Position numbers and translations under genes: made by a program | Source of the DNA: Ziziphus jujuba | Taxonomy: Eukaryota > Streptophyta > Magnoliopsida > Rosales > Rhamnaceae | Direction: 5' to 3' | Assembly (NCBI RefSeq): GCF_031755915.1 | Contig: NC_083388.1 | Span: forward strand, 10,353,001 to 10,417,000 | Length of the DNA: 64,000 nucleotides | The notes under the pieces: generated by a model | Databases searched by the model: none | What the model was told of the DNA's origin: nothing | What the model saw: only the letters and a program-made list of their open reading frames with translations | Part shown: in pieces, positions 21,375 to 31,894 of the stretch | Position numbering within the stretch: the first letter of the stretch is position 1 | How the letters are laid out: every line of letters starts with the position of its first letter

Positions 21375-22660
21375 GTAAAATCTTCACTCCAATTCTATAT
21401 TATCTAACGCTAAGTTGCCACAGACACACTTACGCGAGCTCAATTGATAGAAAGCTGAGGTTTTAGATTCTAGGTGACCAAGGCTGAGTCCTGCTGGTTT
21501 GCTCTGATTCTGTTTTTAATATTAAATTTTAGACTGTTTAACTATAATATTTTTGCATTATGAACTATCATTATCCTAGCAATTAACTCCAATACATTTC
21601 GAAAGATGAATTTTATGAAATTAATCATACACAAGTCACTTAATTTTGTTTAGAAACTAGTCAACTAGTCATTTAATTTTGTTTAGAAACTATTCTATTT
21701 TATTTTTAGACGCTGTATATGATTCGTGTTGCCCAATTTATTAGAGAAAATTAGGACGCTGTACATGATTAGTTTTGCCCAGTTTATTAGAGAAAATTAC
21801 GTGAGTGGTTAAAATGATAGGAAAATAATAGTTCAGAAACAATGTGAGAGGTTTAACAGTTTGGGTGGGGTACTGCAAAATATATTATAACTCAAGGGAG
21901 TAAAATGCAGTCACCTGTTTAATTATTTTATTCCTTTTTTGTCAGTGTTAGTAATAGAATGCAAACATCTAGGCCTCTAACTCCAGGGATAGACAAAAGG
22001 GTTTCTTCTCTAACTGGTTTTTTAATTTTTTAGGTCAAACTCTCTTAACTTTTTGTGTTACTAATTAACTTTTTAAAAAAAAAAAAATTTTTTTTTAGGC
22101 AACAAGATTCTCCATGCTGCATCAAATGCTTCGCATGCATTGTATACATAAAAACTACTAAGAATTAGAATTAGTATACAAATAGTTTAAGGACCATATT
22201 GCACCAAAAACATAATTTTAAATACCAAAGCACTGAAAAATAAAAATAAAAAATAAAAAAAGGGGTTCAAAAACCAAAACGCAACTTCAAAACAAAGTTG
22301 AGAACCCTTTTGGCATGCACTTACAATCATTAACGTCGAATCCATACAGCGACATTTCACTGGTTTGCAATTGTTTCCTTCAACAATGTTTTCAAATTTG
22401 AATACAAACTCCAAAATTATTAAAACAATAATAAAAAAAAAGGAACATTAATAAGAAAAAGAAACAAGTTAAGTCTAATTTACAAACTGAATGAAACGAC
22501 GGACGAGATAAGAGATCAAACGTATACTCTGGACAGCAGAGACTAAGATTGTCACTTGTTAGCCATGCATGCAGTGCAGTCTAGCTGCATCCTGAGAACC
22601 TGTCAGATCTCGTCCTTTCAGAAAAAAAATTTTAAATTTTGGACGTTGGATTCACATTAA
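21375..22660. other. Intergenic region with short tandem repeats
   Basis: No gene is supported. Two local tandem duplications occur: a unit containing TTAATTTTGTTTAGAAACTA near 21641-21690, and a unit of about 50 bp containing ATTAGAGAAAATTA near 21708-21798. The remainder is AT-rich with A and T runs. Confidence 0.55.
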
Positions 22661-22676
22661 TATTGCATGTCTTATG

Positions 22677-22684
22677 ACACGTGT
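22677..22684. promoter_or_regulatory. ACACGTGT palindrome (G-box/ABRE type)
   Basis: Perfect 8-bp palindrome with a CACGTG core, followed by TTTGACC, which contains a W-box core. It is about 520 bases before the CYP93B-like start codon. A role in that promoter is inferred only. Confidence 0.35.
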
Positions 22685-22935
22685 TTGACCCACAAAATGT
22701 CACACGTTATCAACAAATTGGGTCAGTCTGCCACGTTCTTTTGAACTAGTAGCAAGCTACGAACTACACACTGTTGAATTACCATTTTTCAACATTTCTC
22801 TAAAAGCTTAAACGATTTCCTGGTGCATCACCATATGCTTATATCACCATAACAAATGCTAATTCATGATTGGTTCAAACTTGTTGACCCCGAAAAATGA
22901 TTAAATACTATGTTGGTTGTTGGTATATTTATGAG

Positions 22936-22942
22936 ACCAACC
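22936..22942 (+). promoter_or_regulatory. AC element ACCAACC (MYB site)
   Basis: ACCAACC is the AC-element bound by R2R3-MYB regulators of phenylpropanoid and flavonoid genes. It lies 260 bases before the P450 ATG, a typical distance, and fits a flavonoid role for that gene. Confidence 0.4.
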
Positions 22943-23140
22943 TACTTATATTAAAAAGAAAAAAAAAATCAAATGTTGACAATTCCATTCAAAAATAAAA
23001 GAGAAACAGGGAAGTGTTATAATGAACCTGTTTTTAAATGGTTTAAGAGTGCCAAAAAAGATTTTTAAGATATTTGAGATTTTTGAGATATTTGGTAGAA
23101 ACGATAATTCAATAAATCACATTGCAACTAAGATATTCCT

Positions 23141-23147
23141 TATAAAC
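23141..23147 (+). promoter_or_regulatory. TATA box of the CYP93B-like gene
   Basis: TATAAAC, 61 bases before the start codon at 23202. A start site about 30 bases downstream would give a leader of about 30 bases. Confidence 0.5.
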
Positions 23148-23201
23148 GAATAAACCTCGAACAATTTTGTTCCTACTCCAATTTTCTTCTTAAACAAAGC
23201 C

Positions 23202-25044
23202 ATGGTAGTAGAGCTCCTAACCCTCTTCCTTCTTGTAGCCCTGCTTCTTCGATTCATTCTACTTCAACCAAATAATGATGACCTCCCTCCAACCCCCTTT
23301 GCCTTACCAATTATCGGCCACTTCCACCTCCTCGGCCCTCTCATCCACCGCTCTCTTCACAACCTTTCACTTCGTTACGGTCCATTGTTCTCATTCCGTC
23401 TTGGCTCTGTTCCATGCATCGTCGTCTCCACGCCAGACCTCGCTAAACAATTCCTCAAAACCAACGAGCTCTCTTTCATCTCTCATGCCTACTCCATTGC
23501 CATATCCCGTCTCACATACGACTCGTCGCTCGCGTTTGCACCCTATGGACCTTACTGGAAGTTCATCAAAAAGTTAACCATGAATGAACTTCTTGGAAGC
23601 CGTCCTATCAACAACTTTCTCTCTCTTCGAGCTCGCGAAAATCGCCGGCTTTTGATATATTTGGCAAAGAAATCTGAGCTCGGTGAGGCTGTTAACCTTA
23701 CGGAAGAGCTTCCTAAGCTTTCGAACAGCATAATCGCTCACATGATTCTCGGAACGCGGTGTTCAAGCATGGAAGGAAGAGTGGAGGAAGCTAGGACTGT
23801 AATACGTGATGTGACGAAGATTTTCGGTGAGTTCAATCTGTCGGATTATATTTGGTTCTGCAGGAGGTTAGATTTGCAAGGATTTGGGAAGAGAATCGAG
23901 GATATACATAAACGGTTCGACACGCTGCTGGAGAAGATTATTGCTGAACGTGAAGAATTTAGAAAAAAGAAGAAGGAAGATGCTGATCAGGAAACATGCA
24001 ATGACCAAGAAGAAGAGGAAGTCAAGGATTTTCTTGACATTTTGCTTGATATCACGGAGGATGATAATGCTGAGATTACACTGACAAGACTCCACATCAA
24101 AGCCCTTGTTATGGTAATATTACTAACTATATTCAACTAGATTCAGATTATAGGATAAATATTGTATAAATTTAGTTTGTCCCATGTGACATCTTACTAA
24201 TGAACTCTATGTGATGACTATGTTCACTTTTCCGCATTAATTTTTTTTTTTTAAATTTTTTTTTATGTTTATTTTTTAATGAAATCAACATAGATTCCAC
24301 TGGCAATCAATTATAAGAAGTCACAAATTAAGAGTGTTTCAGAAGCATGTTTTGTGTCTTTGTTTATAGGATTTTTTCACAGCGGGAACCGATACAACAG
24401 GCATTTCAACAGAATGGGCTCTAGCTGAGATCATCAACCATCCAAAGGTTCTTGAGAAAGCTAGAGAGGAGATCGATCGAGTGGTTGGTAAGAAACGGAT
24501 AGTTGGAGAATCCGACGGTCCAAATCTTCCATACATGCATGCAATCATAAAAGAAACACTTAGGCTGCACCCACCAGTGCCTTTGGTCACAAGGAGATGT
24601 GTAGAAGCATGTAAGATAGAGAAATACATGATCCCAAAAAACACTATGCTGTTTGTAAACGCTTGGGCTATTGGTAGGGATGCAAAGTATTGGGAAAACC
24701 CATTGGAGTTTTGTCCCGAAAGATTCTTAGAGAATAGGGATGGAGAGAAAACGAGTCAAAAAATAGATGTTAAAGGACAGCATTTTCAAGTTTTGCCATT
24801 TGGGTCTGGAAGGAGGATTTGCCCAGGTATGAACTTGGCTTTGCAAATGTTGCCGGGTTTGCTTGCGGGTATGGTCCAGTGCTTTGATTGGAAGGTCGTT
24901 GGTGGGAAGACTAATGACGACGACGATGATCATCATCAAGTTTTGAAAATGGATGAACGGCCAGGAATGACTGCTCCAAGAGCTCATGATCTTGTTTGTG
25001 TTCCGGTTGCGCGCTTTAGCCTTTTTCCTATCCTTGATCCCTAG
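23202..25044 (+). CDS. Cytochrome P450, CYP93B-like (flavone synthase II candidate)
   Basis: Two exons, 23202-24113 and 24370-25044, give 528 residues; the single phase-0 intron lies just before the I-helix, as in other CYP93 genes. An N-terminal membrane anchor (about 1-22) precedes the proline-rich hinge [12 protein letters not shown]. The I-helix AGTDTT is at 308-313, the K-helix ETLR at 366-369, PERF about 420, and the haem loop [10 protein letters not shown] at 448-457 with Cys455 as iron ligand. Segments such as [16 protein letters not shown] and LSDYIWFC resemble CYP93B flavone synthase II and licodione synthase. Such enzymes sit on the ER and convert flavanones to flavones with NADPH-P450 reductase. 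An acidic insert (about 258-276) and a DDDDDHH run near residue 483 are unusual. It could instead be CYP93A or another CYP93 subfamily; substrate is inferred. Confidence 0.88.
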
Positions 25045-25059
25045 GGGTTGTTCTTTGCG

Positions 25060-26835
25060 TATGTCTAGCTATTTGCTAGTTATAGGAGTTTATTTATATG
25101 GTCCTTTTCTTCTTCTGAAAACTTTGCGTGCTTTTTGAATAACCTAGCTTTTAGCAATTTCCCCCTCAACCGATGATAACAATCTCACCTCATATTAAAA
25201 AAGGCAATCATTATTATTTTTTTTGTTTTTACTTAGTTTATTACTGTTTTGCTAATAAATGTTTTTAAATATTGCAACATTATATATGATTGCAGAAGAC
25301 GGATGGAACATGAAAGAGGGATAGAAAATTTAAATCCTTTTTTCTTGTTCAAAGCGCAAATCAAAAGTAGAATGATGGGTCAGTTTCACAAAGTGACTGA
25401 TTTAAATGGATAAATATTAATACATTAATTATTTGAGCAAAAATAAAATAAAATTAATATATTAGTTTTCGAAAGTGTTATTTGTTACCTAATAATCACC
25501 ATTAGTGGAAAACCACATGTCTACATGGCATTTTTATTAAATGGGTCCTATTATCAATAGACATGTTAGCCATGGGTTTCATTAGTGATTACAATTGTAG
25601 CAACACTATTAGACTCTCCCCGCTTTTATTTATCTCAAATTCTTTATTTTAAAGGTTTAGCTCTTAAAAATTTAAAAATCTTCCTTATTCCTGGGAGTAT
25701 TACTCCCACGACGAGGGAAAATTTGCTCTATTAAATGGGCTCGACCCATTTTGCATGTGTTTTAACTTTTAGAATACAAAGTTTGTTTAACTCTACACAA
25801 TTTAAGGGTTAGGATCCTACACAATTTAAGGGTGAGGATCCTCTCAACTTGAAGGGCATGGAGGATCACCAAAAGGAGCAAAGGGACTTGTTAGATGTTG
25901 TTTCTCAGGTAGAGGAGGAGATGCAAGAGTTGGATTTTGAAGGAAATTTGCAAGAAGAAATGGGTACATCCCAACCTTGGGGCATCACCATCTTCATACC
26001 ATATTTTGACAAGGAGAATCATATATATGAAGATCCCATGTGGCTCACTCAGATTCCTAAGCCTTTAGTGGACATTCAAACCCACCAAGCTTATGTTTTA
26101 GAGCCAAAAGTTGTTAAGTTCATGAGCCAGGTAATTCTTCATCTAGCCAAAATGAGGGCATCATTAATTTTCCTCCTTTTGTAGTATCTTTTGATACTTT
26201 AAATGGGAGGAAACCACTCTTTGAAGAATGTTGGCTTGCTTAAAGAATAAGTGAACCTTAATGACATAATTATGAAGGAGGTTCACATTTTCGTAGAAGT
26301 TGCTAGTTGAACAATTGAGTTTTGGGCTTTTGGAAGGTTTGAAATGCAAGTTATGGAGATGTTTTTGGTTATGAATGAAGACTTTGATGATTGAGGACTT
26401 AAATTCATAAGTTTGGAAGTTATATGTGGTTTGGATGGGTTTTGAGCCCAAAAGATTAAAGATTCAGGAATTTGCAAATTGAAAAGGAGAAGTTGGAAGC
26501 ATTTAGAGTCATTTAGGTGATAAATTAGTATGGAAGCTTGAAAATTGCTTTGGAAGATGAAAGCATGCTTAACTCATTACAAGGAAACTTATTATGCATG
26601 AGCATGCTGCCAAGCCAGCTATGATTCACACACATGCCACCAAGAAGCTCCACAACGAGCCCAAATCAGTAGCCACAGTAACTTCGGGTCACTGATCGCA
26701 ACTCCAATCGCTGTCTTCCCTATGGAAACTCCAATTCACTACCATAGCAACTTGGCACACCATAATTAGCATGCATAACAACTTGAACACGCTCCCATGG
26801 TGAGTTTAAAGCTCCACAGTGAGCATTAAGGAAAA
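25060..26835. other. Intergenic region, probably old retroelement sequence
   Basis: A frame at 25849-26184 (111 codons) starts within AT-rich DNA and has a Glu-rich segment. It resembles no family I recognise and may be gag-like debris. The stretch 26560-26830 is rich in CTCCA, GCATG and AACTCC words similar to those at 31900-32000 and 35480-35790. This suggests the copia element at 26.84-31.89 kb landed inside a larger old element. Confidence 0.4.
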
Positions 26836-26839
26836 TATC

Positions 26840-27159
26840 TCACGAGAGGATGCAGTTGCTGTAACAACATTGATAACCGAAGGATCAATGGAGGCGAGGA
26901 GAGCACTTTGCAAGAGATGGTCTTGCCGAATCCAAAGGAGTTTTTCCAGATCAGTGGGTGGACATAAGGACGTGCCAGTCACAAACCACGTGAGATCGTT
27001 CCCAATTAATAAAGAGTACCATTGGGCATGCCAGGCTGTATAATTATCAGCATTGAGTTTTAAAGGAGCCTGTGTAGAAATGTTAATGTATACTAAAGCA
27101 CAAGAAGAAGAGTTGTTAGCCGATGAGTGATGAGTGTTAGTTGAGTGTGTTTTAGACAT
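26840..27159 (-). pseudogene. Copia gag N-terminal fragment, inverted
   Basis: Starts MSKTHSTN at 27159 and reads through NADNYTAWHAQWYSLL and FVTGTSLCPPTD to TASSRE, the typical N-terminal gag of plant copia elements. After TASSRE the sequence no longer matches gag, which marks the left edge of the element near 26840. Confidence 0.75.
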
Positions 27160-27419
27160 GGTAATGGGAAGAGAAAATGAAAAGGGATGCAGTGAGAATA
27201 ATAGAGAAGGAAATAAGGCGCTAATGTGGAAAGAATAGTGGAAAAAGAGAAGAAAGAACGAAAGCAGGGTGCAACGAAAAGAACAAAGAAGGAGAGACAA
27301 GAAAAGAAAGAAAATTTTTTATTAAAAATACTGTTCACACAGGAATTGTTGATGTAAGGCTACTGTTCACGCATGAACTGTTGATATAGGTCAGCTATTC
27401 ACAAAGAAAGATTAGATCA

Positions 27420-27592
27420 TGCTCTGATACCATGAAAAGAATTGAGTGAAAATAGAGTTGTATTATTCATTGATGTATAGACATGGTTATATACAATTAC
27501 ATAACAAAAAGTATATGGCAATATAGCTGTCGGTGAAAGTATACCAATTGAAAATACAGCTAAATATGGAAAATAATACAAGAATAATGTTG
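27420..27592 (-). repeat. Inverted 5' LTR and primer site of the copia element
   Basis: The reverse complement of 27433-27592 matches the LTR at 31725-31894, with ATTGGTATACTT and GCCATATACTTTTTGTTATG in common. TGCTCTGATACCA at 27419-27431 is the tRNA-iMet primer site in minus orientation. Confidence 0.8.
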
Positions 27593-27599
27593 GATTCGG

Positions 27600-30500
27600 C
27601 AAGACCATCTCCTGCAAAGTGCTCCTTATTAATTGGGTACAATCTCATGGGGTTTGTGACTGGCACGTCCTTATGTCCACCCACTGATCCCCAAAAACTC
27701 CTTTGGATTCGGCAAGACCATCTCCTGCGAAGTGTTCTCCCCGCCTCCCTTAATCCTTCGATTATCAATTTTGTTGCAGGAACTGCATCCTCTCGTGAAG
27801 TATGGAAGAATTTGGCAACCGTGTATGCCAAACCTTCTCATGGGCACATCATGAGTATATGCGAAACGTTAAGTAAGCTTAACAAGGAGGAAAAATCCAT
27901 CTCTGATTACATGCAAACTGTTCAAAGCCTTGCCGATTCTTTCACTTTGGCCGGTGAACAACTAAGCCAGGATGAAATCACATTCCATATCCTTAATGGT
28001 TTGGGGCCTGAGTATAAAAAAATTTCTGCTGCAATTCAAGCCACAGACTCCTCCATTACCTTTGCCAAATTACATTACAAACTTGCTGACTATGAAGCTT
28101 TTCTCAATAGAAATCGTACTATACATGGCTTTCTCTCTCCCATCACAATCCATTACGCATCATGTGGTGGTTCCTTCTCCTCTCACCTACGGCAAGAGTC
28201 CAACTCTACACCAAGAAACTCTAATAATAGGTCTTCTTCTCTCAACAAGGGTGAGCATCGCTTATCTCCAATAATTATTTGTCAATTTTATGATCTGCCT
28301 GGTCATAGTGCTCGTCATTACCGTAAACTCCTAGCTGCCACTCCATGGTTGTCCACTCCAAAGTGGAAAACTAAACAATACAGCTCCTCTTCTCCATCTC
28401 TGCTGGGTTCTCCACCTTGTTCTCATCATCCTAGAGCACATTTTGCGTCTCATTCCAAGCCCTCTTCATCCAATTGGTTGGTTGATTCTGGTGCTTCCCA
28501 TCATATAACTAATGATCTTAATAATCTTTCTCTCCATTCTTACTATGAAGAACTAGAGGAAATCATGATTGGTGTTGGTAAAACTTTAAAATTTCTTGTC
28601 TTGGAACTTCATCCCTTCCCTAATCTTCTCATAATCTACATTTATCTAATCTTTTTTTATGTTCCTAGCATGAAAAAAAATTTATTATCTGTTTTTAAAC
28701 TTTGCTCCACTAACAATGTATCTATTGAATTTTATCCCTGTTCTTTTTTGGTGAAGGATCTTACTACGGGAGCAAAGTTGATAGAAGGCCATAATAGAGA
28801 TGGCGTTTATGAATGGTCTGCTATTGGATCTTAGTCTGATTCTCCTTCTCTTAGTTTCACATCAATAAATGTTCCCTGTCAGGAGTGGCATAATAAGTAG
28901 GTCATCCCTCTTTTAAAATTTTGAGTATGGTTCTAAGTCAATTTAAATTACCTATTTCTTCTATGAATATTCAGTTGTGTAACTCTTGTCAATCTAATAA
29001 AATGCACAAGTTGCCTTTTTCTATTTCTTCACTGCAAAGTCATTCTCCACTTGAACTTATTTAGTCTAATGTATGGGGCCCTGCTTCGATTCCTTCCATT
29101 GATGGTTTCAAATATTATGTAATCTTTATTGATCATTATATCAAATATATTTGGTTATTTCCTTTAAAACAAAAATATGATATTTCCTATATTTTTCCAC
29201 AATTTAAAATTTTGGTGGAAAAATATTTTCATGTCAATCATCTCTCTCTACACTGATAACGGTGGGGAATATATGAAACTAAAAGTCTTTCTATCTACTA
29301 ATGGTATATCTCACTATCGGACCCCACCTCATATCCCTCAATATAATGGCACATCTGAATGTCATCATCGTCATCTTATTCAAACTGGCCTCACCCTTCT
29401 ACATCAAGCTTCCTTACCTCTTAGTTTCTAGTCCTATGCCTTTTCTACTGCTGTCCATCTTATTAACAGATTACCCACTCCCATTCTTAATATGGCATAA
29501 CCTTTCTCTTTACTTTTTCAAACTCCTCCAAATTATGGGAAATTGAAGGTTTTTGGCTGCATGTGTTATCCTTGGCTGAAACCTTATATGACACATAAAC
29601 TAGAAGCTCATTCCACACCTTATGTCTTCCTTGGCTATTCCACCTCACAAAGTGCTTATTTATGTCTTGATCCTAACATTAATAAACTATATACATCTAG
29701 ACATGTTAATTTTGTTAAAACACAGTTTCCTTATGAATCTTTACTCCTTCCTTCCAAATGAGCCAAAACTTCTTCCCCCATTCAATGGGTTCCAGACTGG
29801 CCTAATCCATCTTCTCATCCCATACCAAGTTCCCCATCTGTTCCTTCTTTTCAGCCTATACAAAATATTTCAACCCCTTCGTCCCTTTCACGTGACCCAC
29901 TTAATGAAATTTCCTCTCTATTAACGTCTTCTTCAAATGCTCCTTCAGTAGCCCAGTCCTCCCCACCTATTTTTCCTGCTGTCTCACCCTGGTCATCTTC
30001 CTCTTCATCTATGTCTTACTCCATAAATCAGACTGATGATCTGTTGGCACCCACATATGCTTCTTCACATTCTGACCTTCCCACCAGTTCGGCATCCTCT
30101 AGTGAACCTGTGCCACCTCCTTAAGCTGCTTTACCTTCTTCTCTTCCTCCTCTACCTACTTCTACTATCATCACCCATTCCAAAAATAATATTCTTAAAC
30201 CCAATCCCAAATTCTTTTTAGCCTCCAAAACTATTGATCTTACCAACATTGAACCTACTTCTGTCTCATAAGCACTGGCCGAACCTACATGGCGAGAAGC
30301 AATGTCAGCTGAATACAATGCTCTTCTCAAAAATAGAACATAGGAACTGGTGCCACCTTCTTCTTATCAAAATTTGGTTGGTTGCAAATGGATTTCCAAA
30401 ATTAAAAGGAAGGTCGATGGTTCTATTGAACGATACAATGCCCGATTATTTGCCAAAGGCTTCCATTAATGTCTTGGTCTTGATTACAATGACACCTTCA

Positions 30501-31720
30501 ATTCAGTGATTAAACCTATAACGGTACGTATTATTCTCCGTCTTACTGTAACATCCAATTGGCCATTACATTAATTGGATGTCAATAATGCATTTCTTCA
30601 GGGTCATCTTAATGAGGATGTGTATATAAGGCAACCACTTGGTTTTCTTGACAAAGAACATCCTCACTATGTTTGTAAGCTTTAGAAAGCTATCTGTAGT
30701 TTGAAACAAGCACCACAGGCTTGGTATAAGGAGCTTTGCCAGTATCTCCTCTCCTATGGTTTTCAGAATTCCTACTCTAATAGCTTTCTATTTATTTACA
30801 ATGGTTAGTTTATTATTTTTATGCTTATATATGTTGATGATATTATAATTATTGGAAATTCTTATGCTACCATTGATGAGTTCATCGGATGCCTTGGTGA
30901 TCGATTTTTACTTAAAGATTTAGGCCCTCTTATTTACTTCTTAGGTATGGAGGTTACTACTACCTTGTTAGGTCATTTTCTTTCTCAACATAAATATATC
31001 AAAGACTTGTTAAACTCAACTCATATGTTAGGTGCCAAAGCTGTTGACACTCCATTCTTTTCAGGAAGTAACTTATCTATCACTGATGGCACTAATCTTG
31101 ATGATCCTACCTTTTATAGAAAAATTGTTGGTAGCCTATAGTATCTTTCCTTTACAAAACCTAATATTGCCTTTGCTGTGAATAAATTATCTCAATTTAT
31201 GCATAAACCCAAAATTATACATTAGGATGCTTTCAAACGGGTTCTACAGTATTTGAATGGCACTATCTCTCATGGAATCCTACTTAAATGGAACTTTCCA
31301 CACACTTTTCGTGCCTTTTTAAATGCCGATTGGGCTGGTAACAAAAATGATCGGACATCAACTGGTGCATTCATACTGTTTCTTGGTTGCAATCCAATTT
31401 CTTAGTCCTCTAAGAAATAACGCTCTGTTGCACGATCATCCACAGAAGCTGAATATAAGGCAGTGCTCCACTATGACTGAATTTTGTTGGATTAAATCTT
31501 TGCTTCAAGAGCTCTCTGTTCCTCTTCCTAATGCACTTGTGGTTTATTGTGACAATGTTGGCACTACATACTTATGTGCCAATCCAGTCTTTCATTCCAG
31601 AATGAAACACATCTTAATTGACTTTTGCTTTGTTCGTGATTTAGAATGGCTATCCAAAGATCTCACATATCTCCTCCTAGGATCAGCTTGCAGATGGGGT
31701 TGCATATTAAGAAAAATACC
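27600..31720 (+). pseudogene. Broken copia gag-pol
   Basis: Recognisable pieces in order: gag with the YKKISAAIQ segment (27600-28130), a protease-like WLVDSGASHHIT at about 28470, integrase with TDNGGEYM and IPQYNGTSE (29240-29360), RT with the LIYVDDIIIIGNS motif at about 30821, and RNase H near 31300-31640 ending with the HSRMKHI segment. Stops and frame changes occur throughout, for example at 28832, 29430, 29760 and 31139. It is inactive. Confidence 0.85.
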
Positions 31721-31724
31721 TCAC

Positions 31725-31894
31725 TGAATAATATTATTCATATTATTGTATTATTTTTCATATTTAGCGATATCTTCAATTGGTATACTTCCATTGGCAG
31801 CTATATTGCCATATACTTTTTGTTATGTAACTGTATATAACCATGCTTGTACATCAATGAATAATACAACTCTATTTTCACTCAATTCTCTTCA
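31725..31894 (+). repeat. 3' LTR of the copia element
   Basis: Short LTR of about 170 bp, beginning TGAATAATATT and ending CTCTTCA, matched in reverse at 27433-27592. A clear target duplication was not found; TGAGC occurs near both outer edges but does not abut exactly. Confidence 0.7.

Larger units (their letters stand above)
26840..31894 (+). mobile_element. Degenerate Ty1/copia element with inverted 5' end
   Basis: Two head-to-head parts. On the minus strand, 27592 to 26840 carries an LTR (about 27592-27433), a primer site reading TGGTATCAGAGC at 27431-27420, a leader, and a gag start at 27159 (MSKTHSTN). On the plus strand, 27593-31724 carries the rest of gag and pol, then a 170-bp LTR at 31725-31894 ending CAATTCTCTTCA. 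The gag segment around FVTGTSLCPPTD is present in both orientations, so this is not a clean inversion. The coding region is broken by many stops and frameshifts. Confidence 0.75.

Noticed and set aside
25849..26184. 111-codon frame, Glu-rich, beginning MKGMEDHQKEQ
   Set aside because: No recognisable family, no promoter or splice context, and surrounded by likely retroelement DNA. Kept only as a remark.
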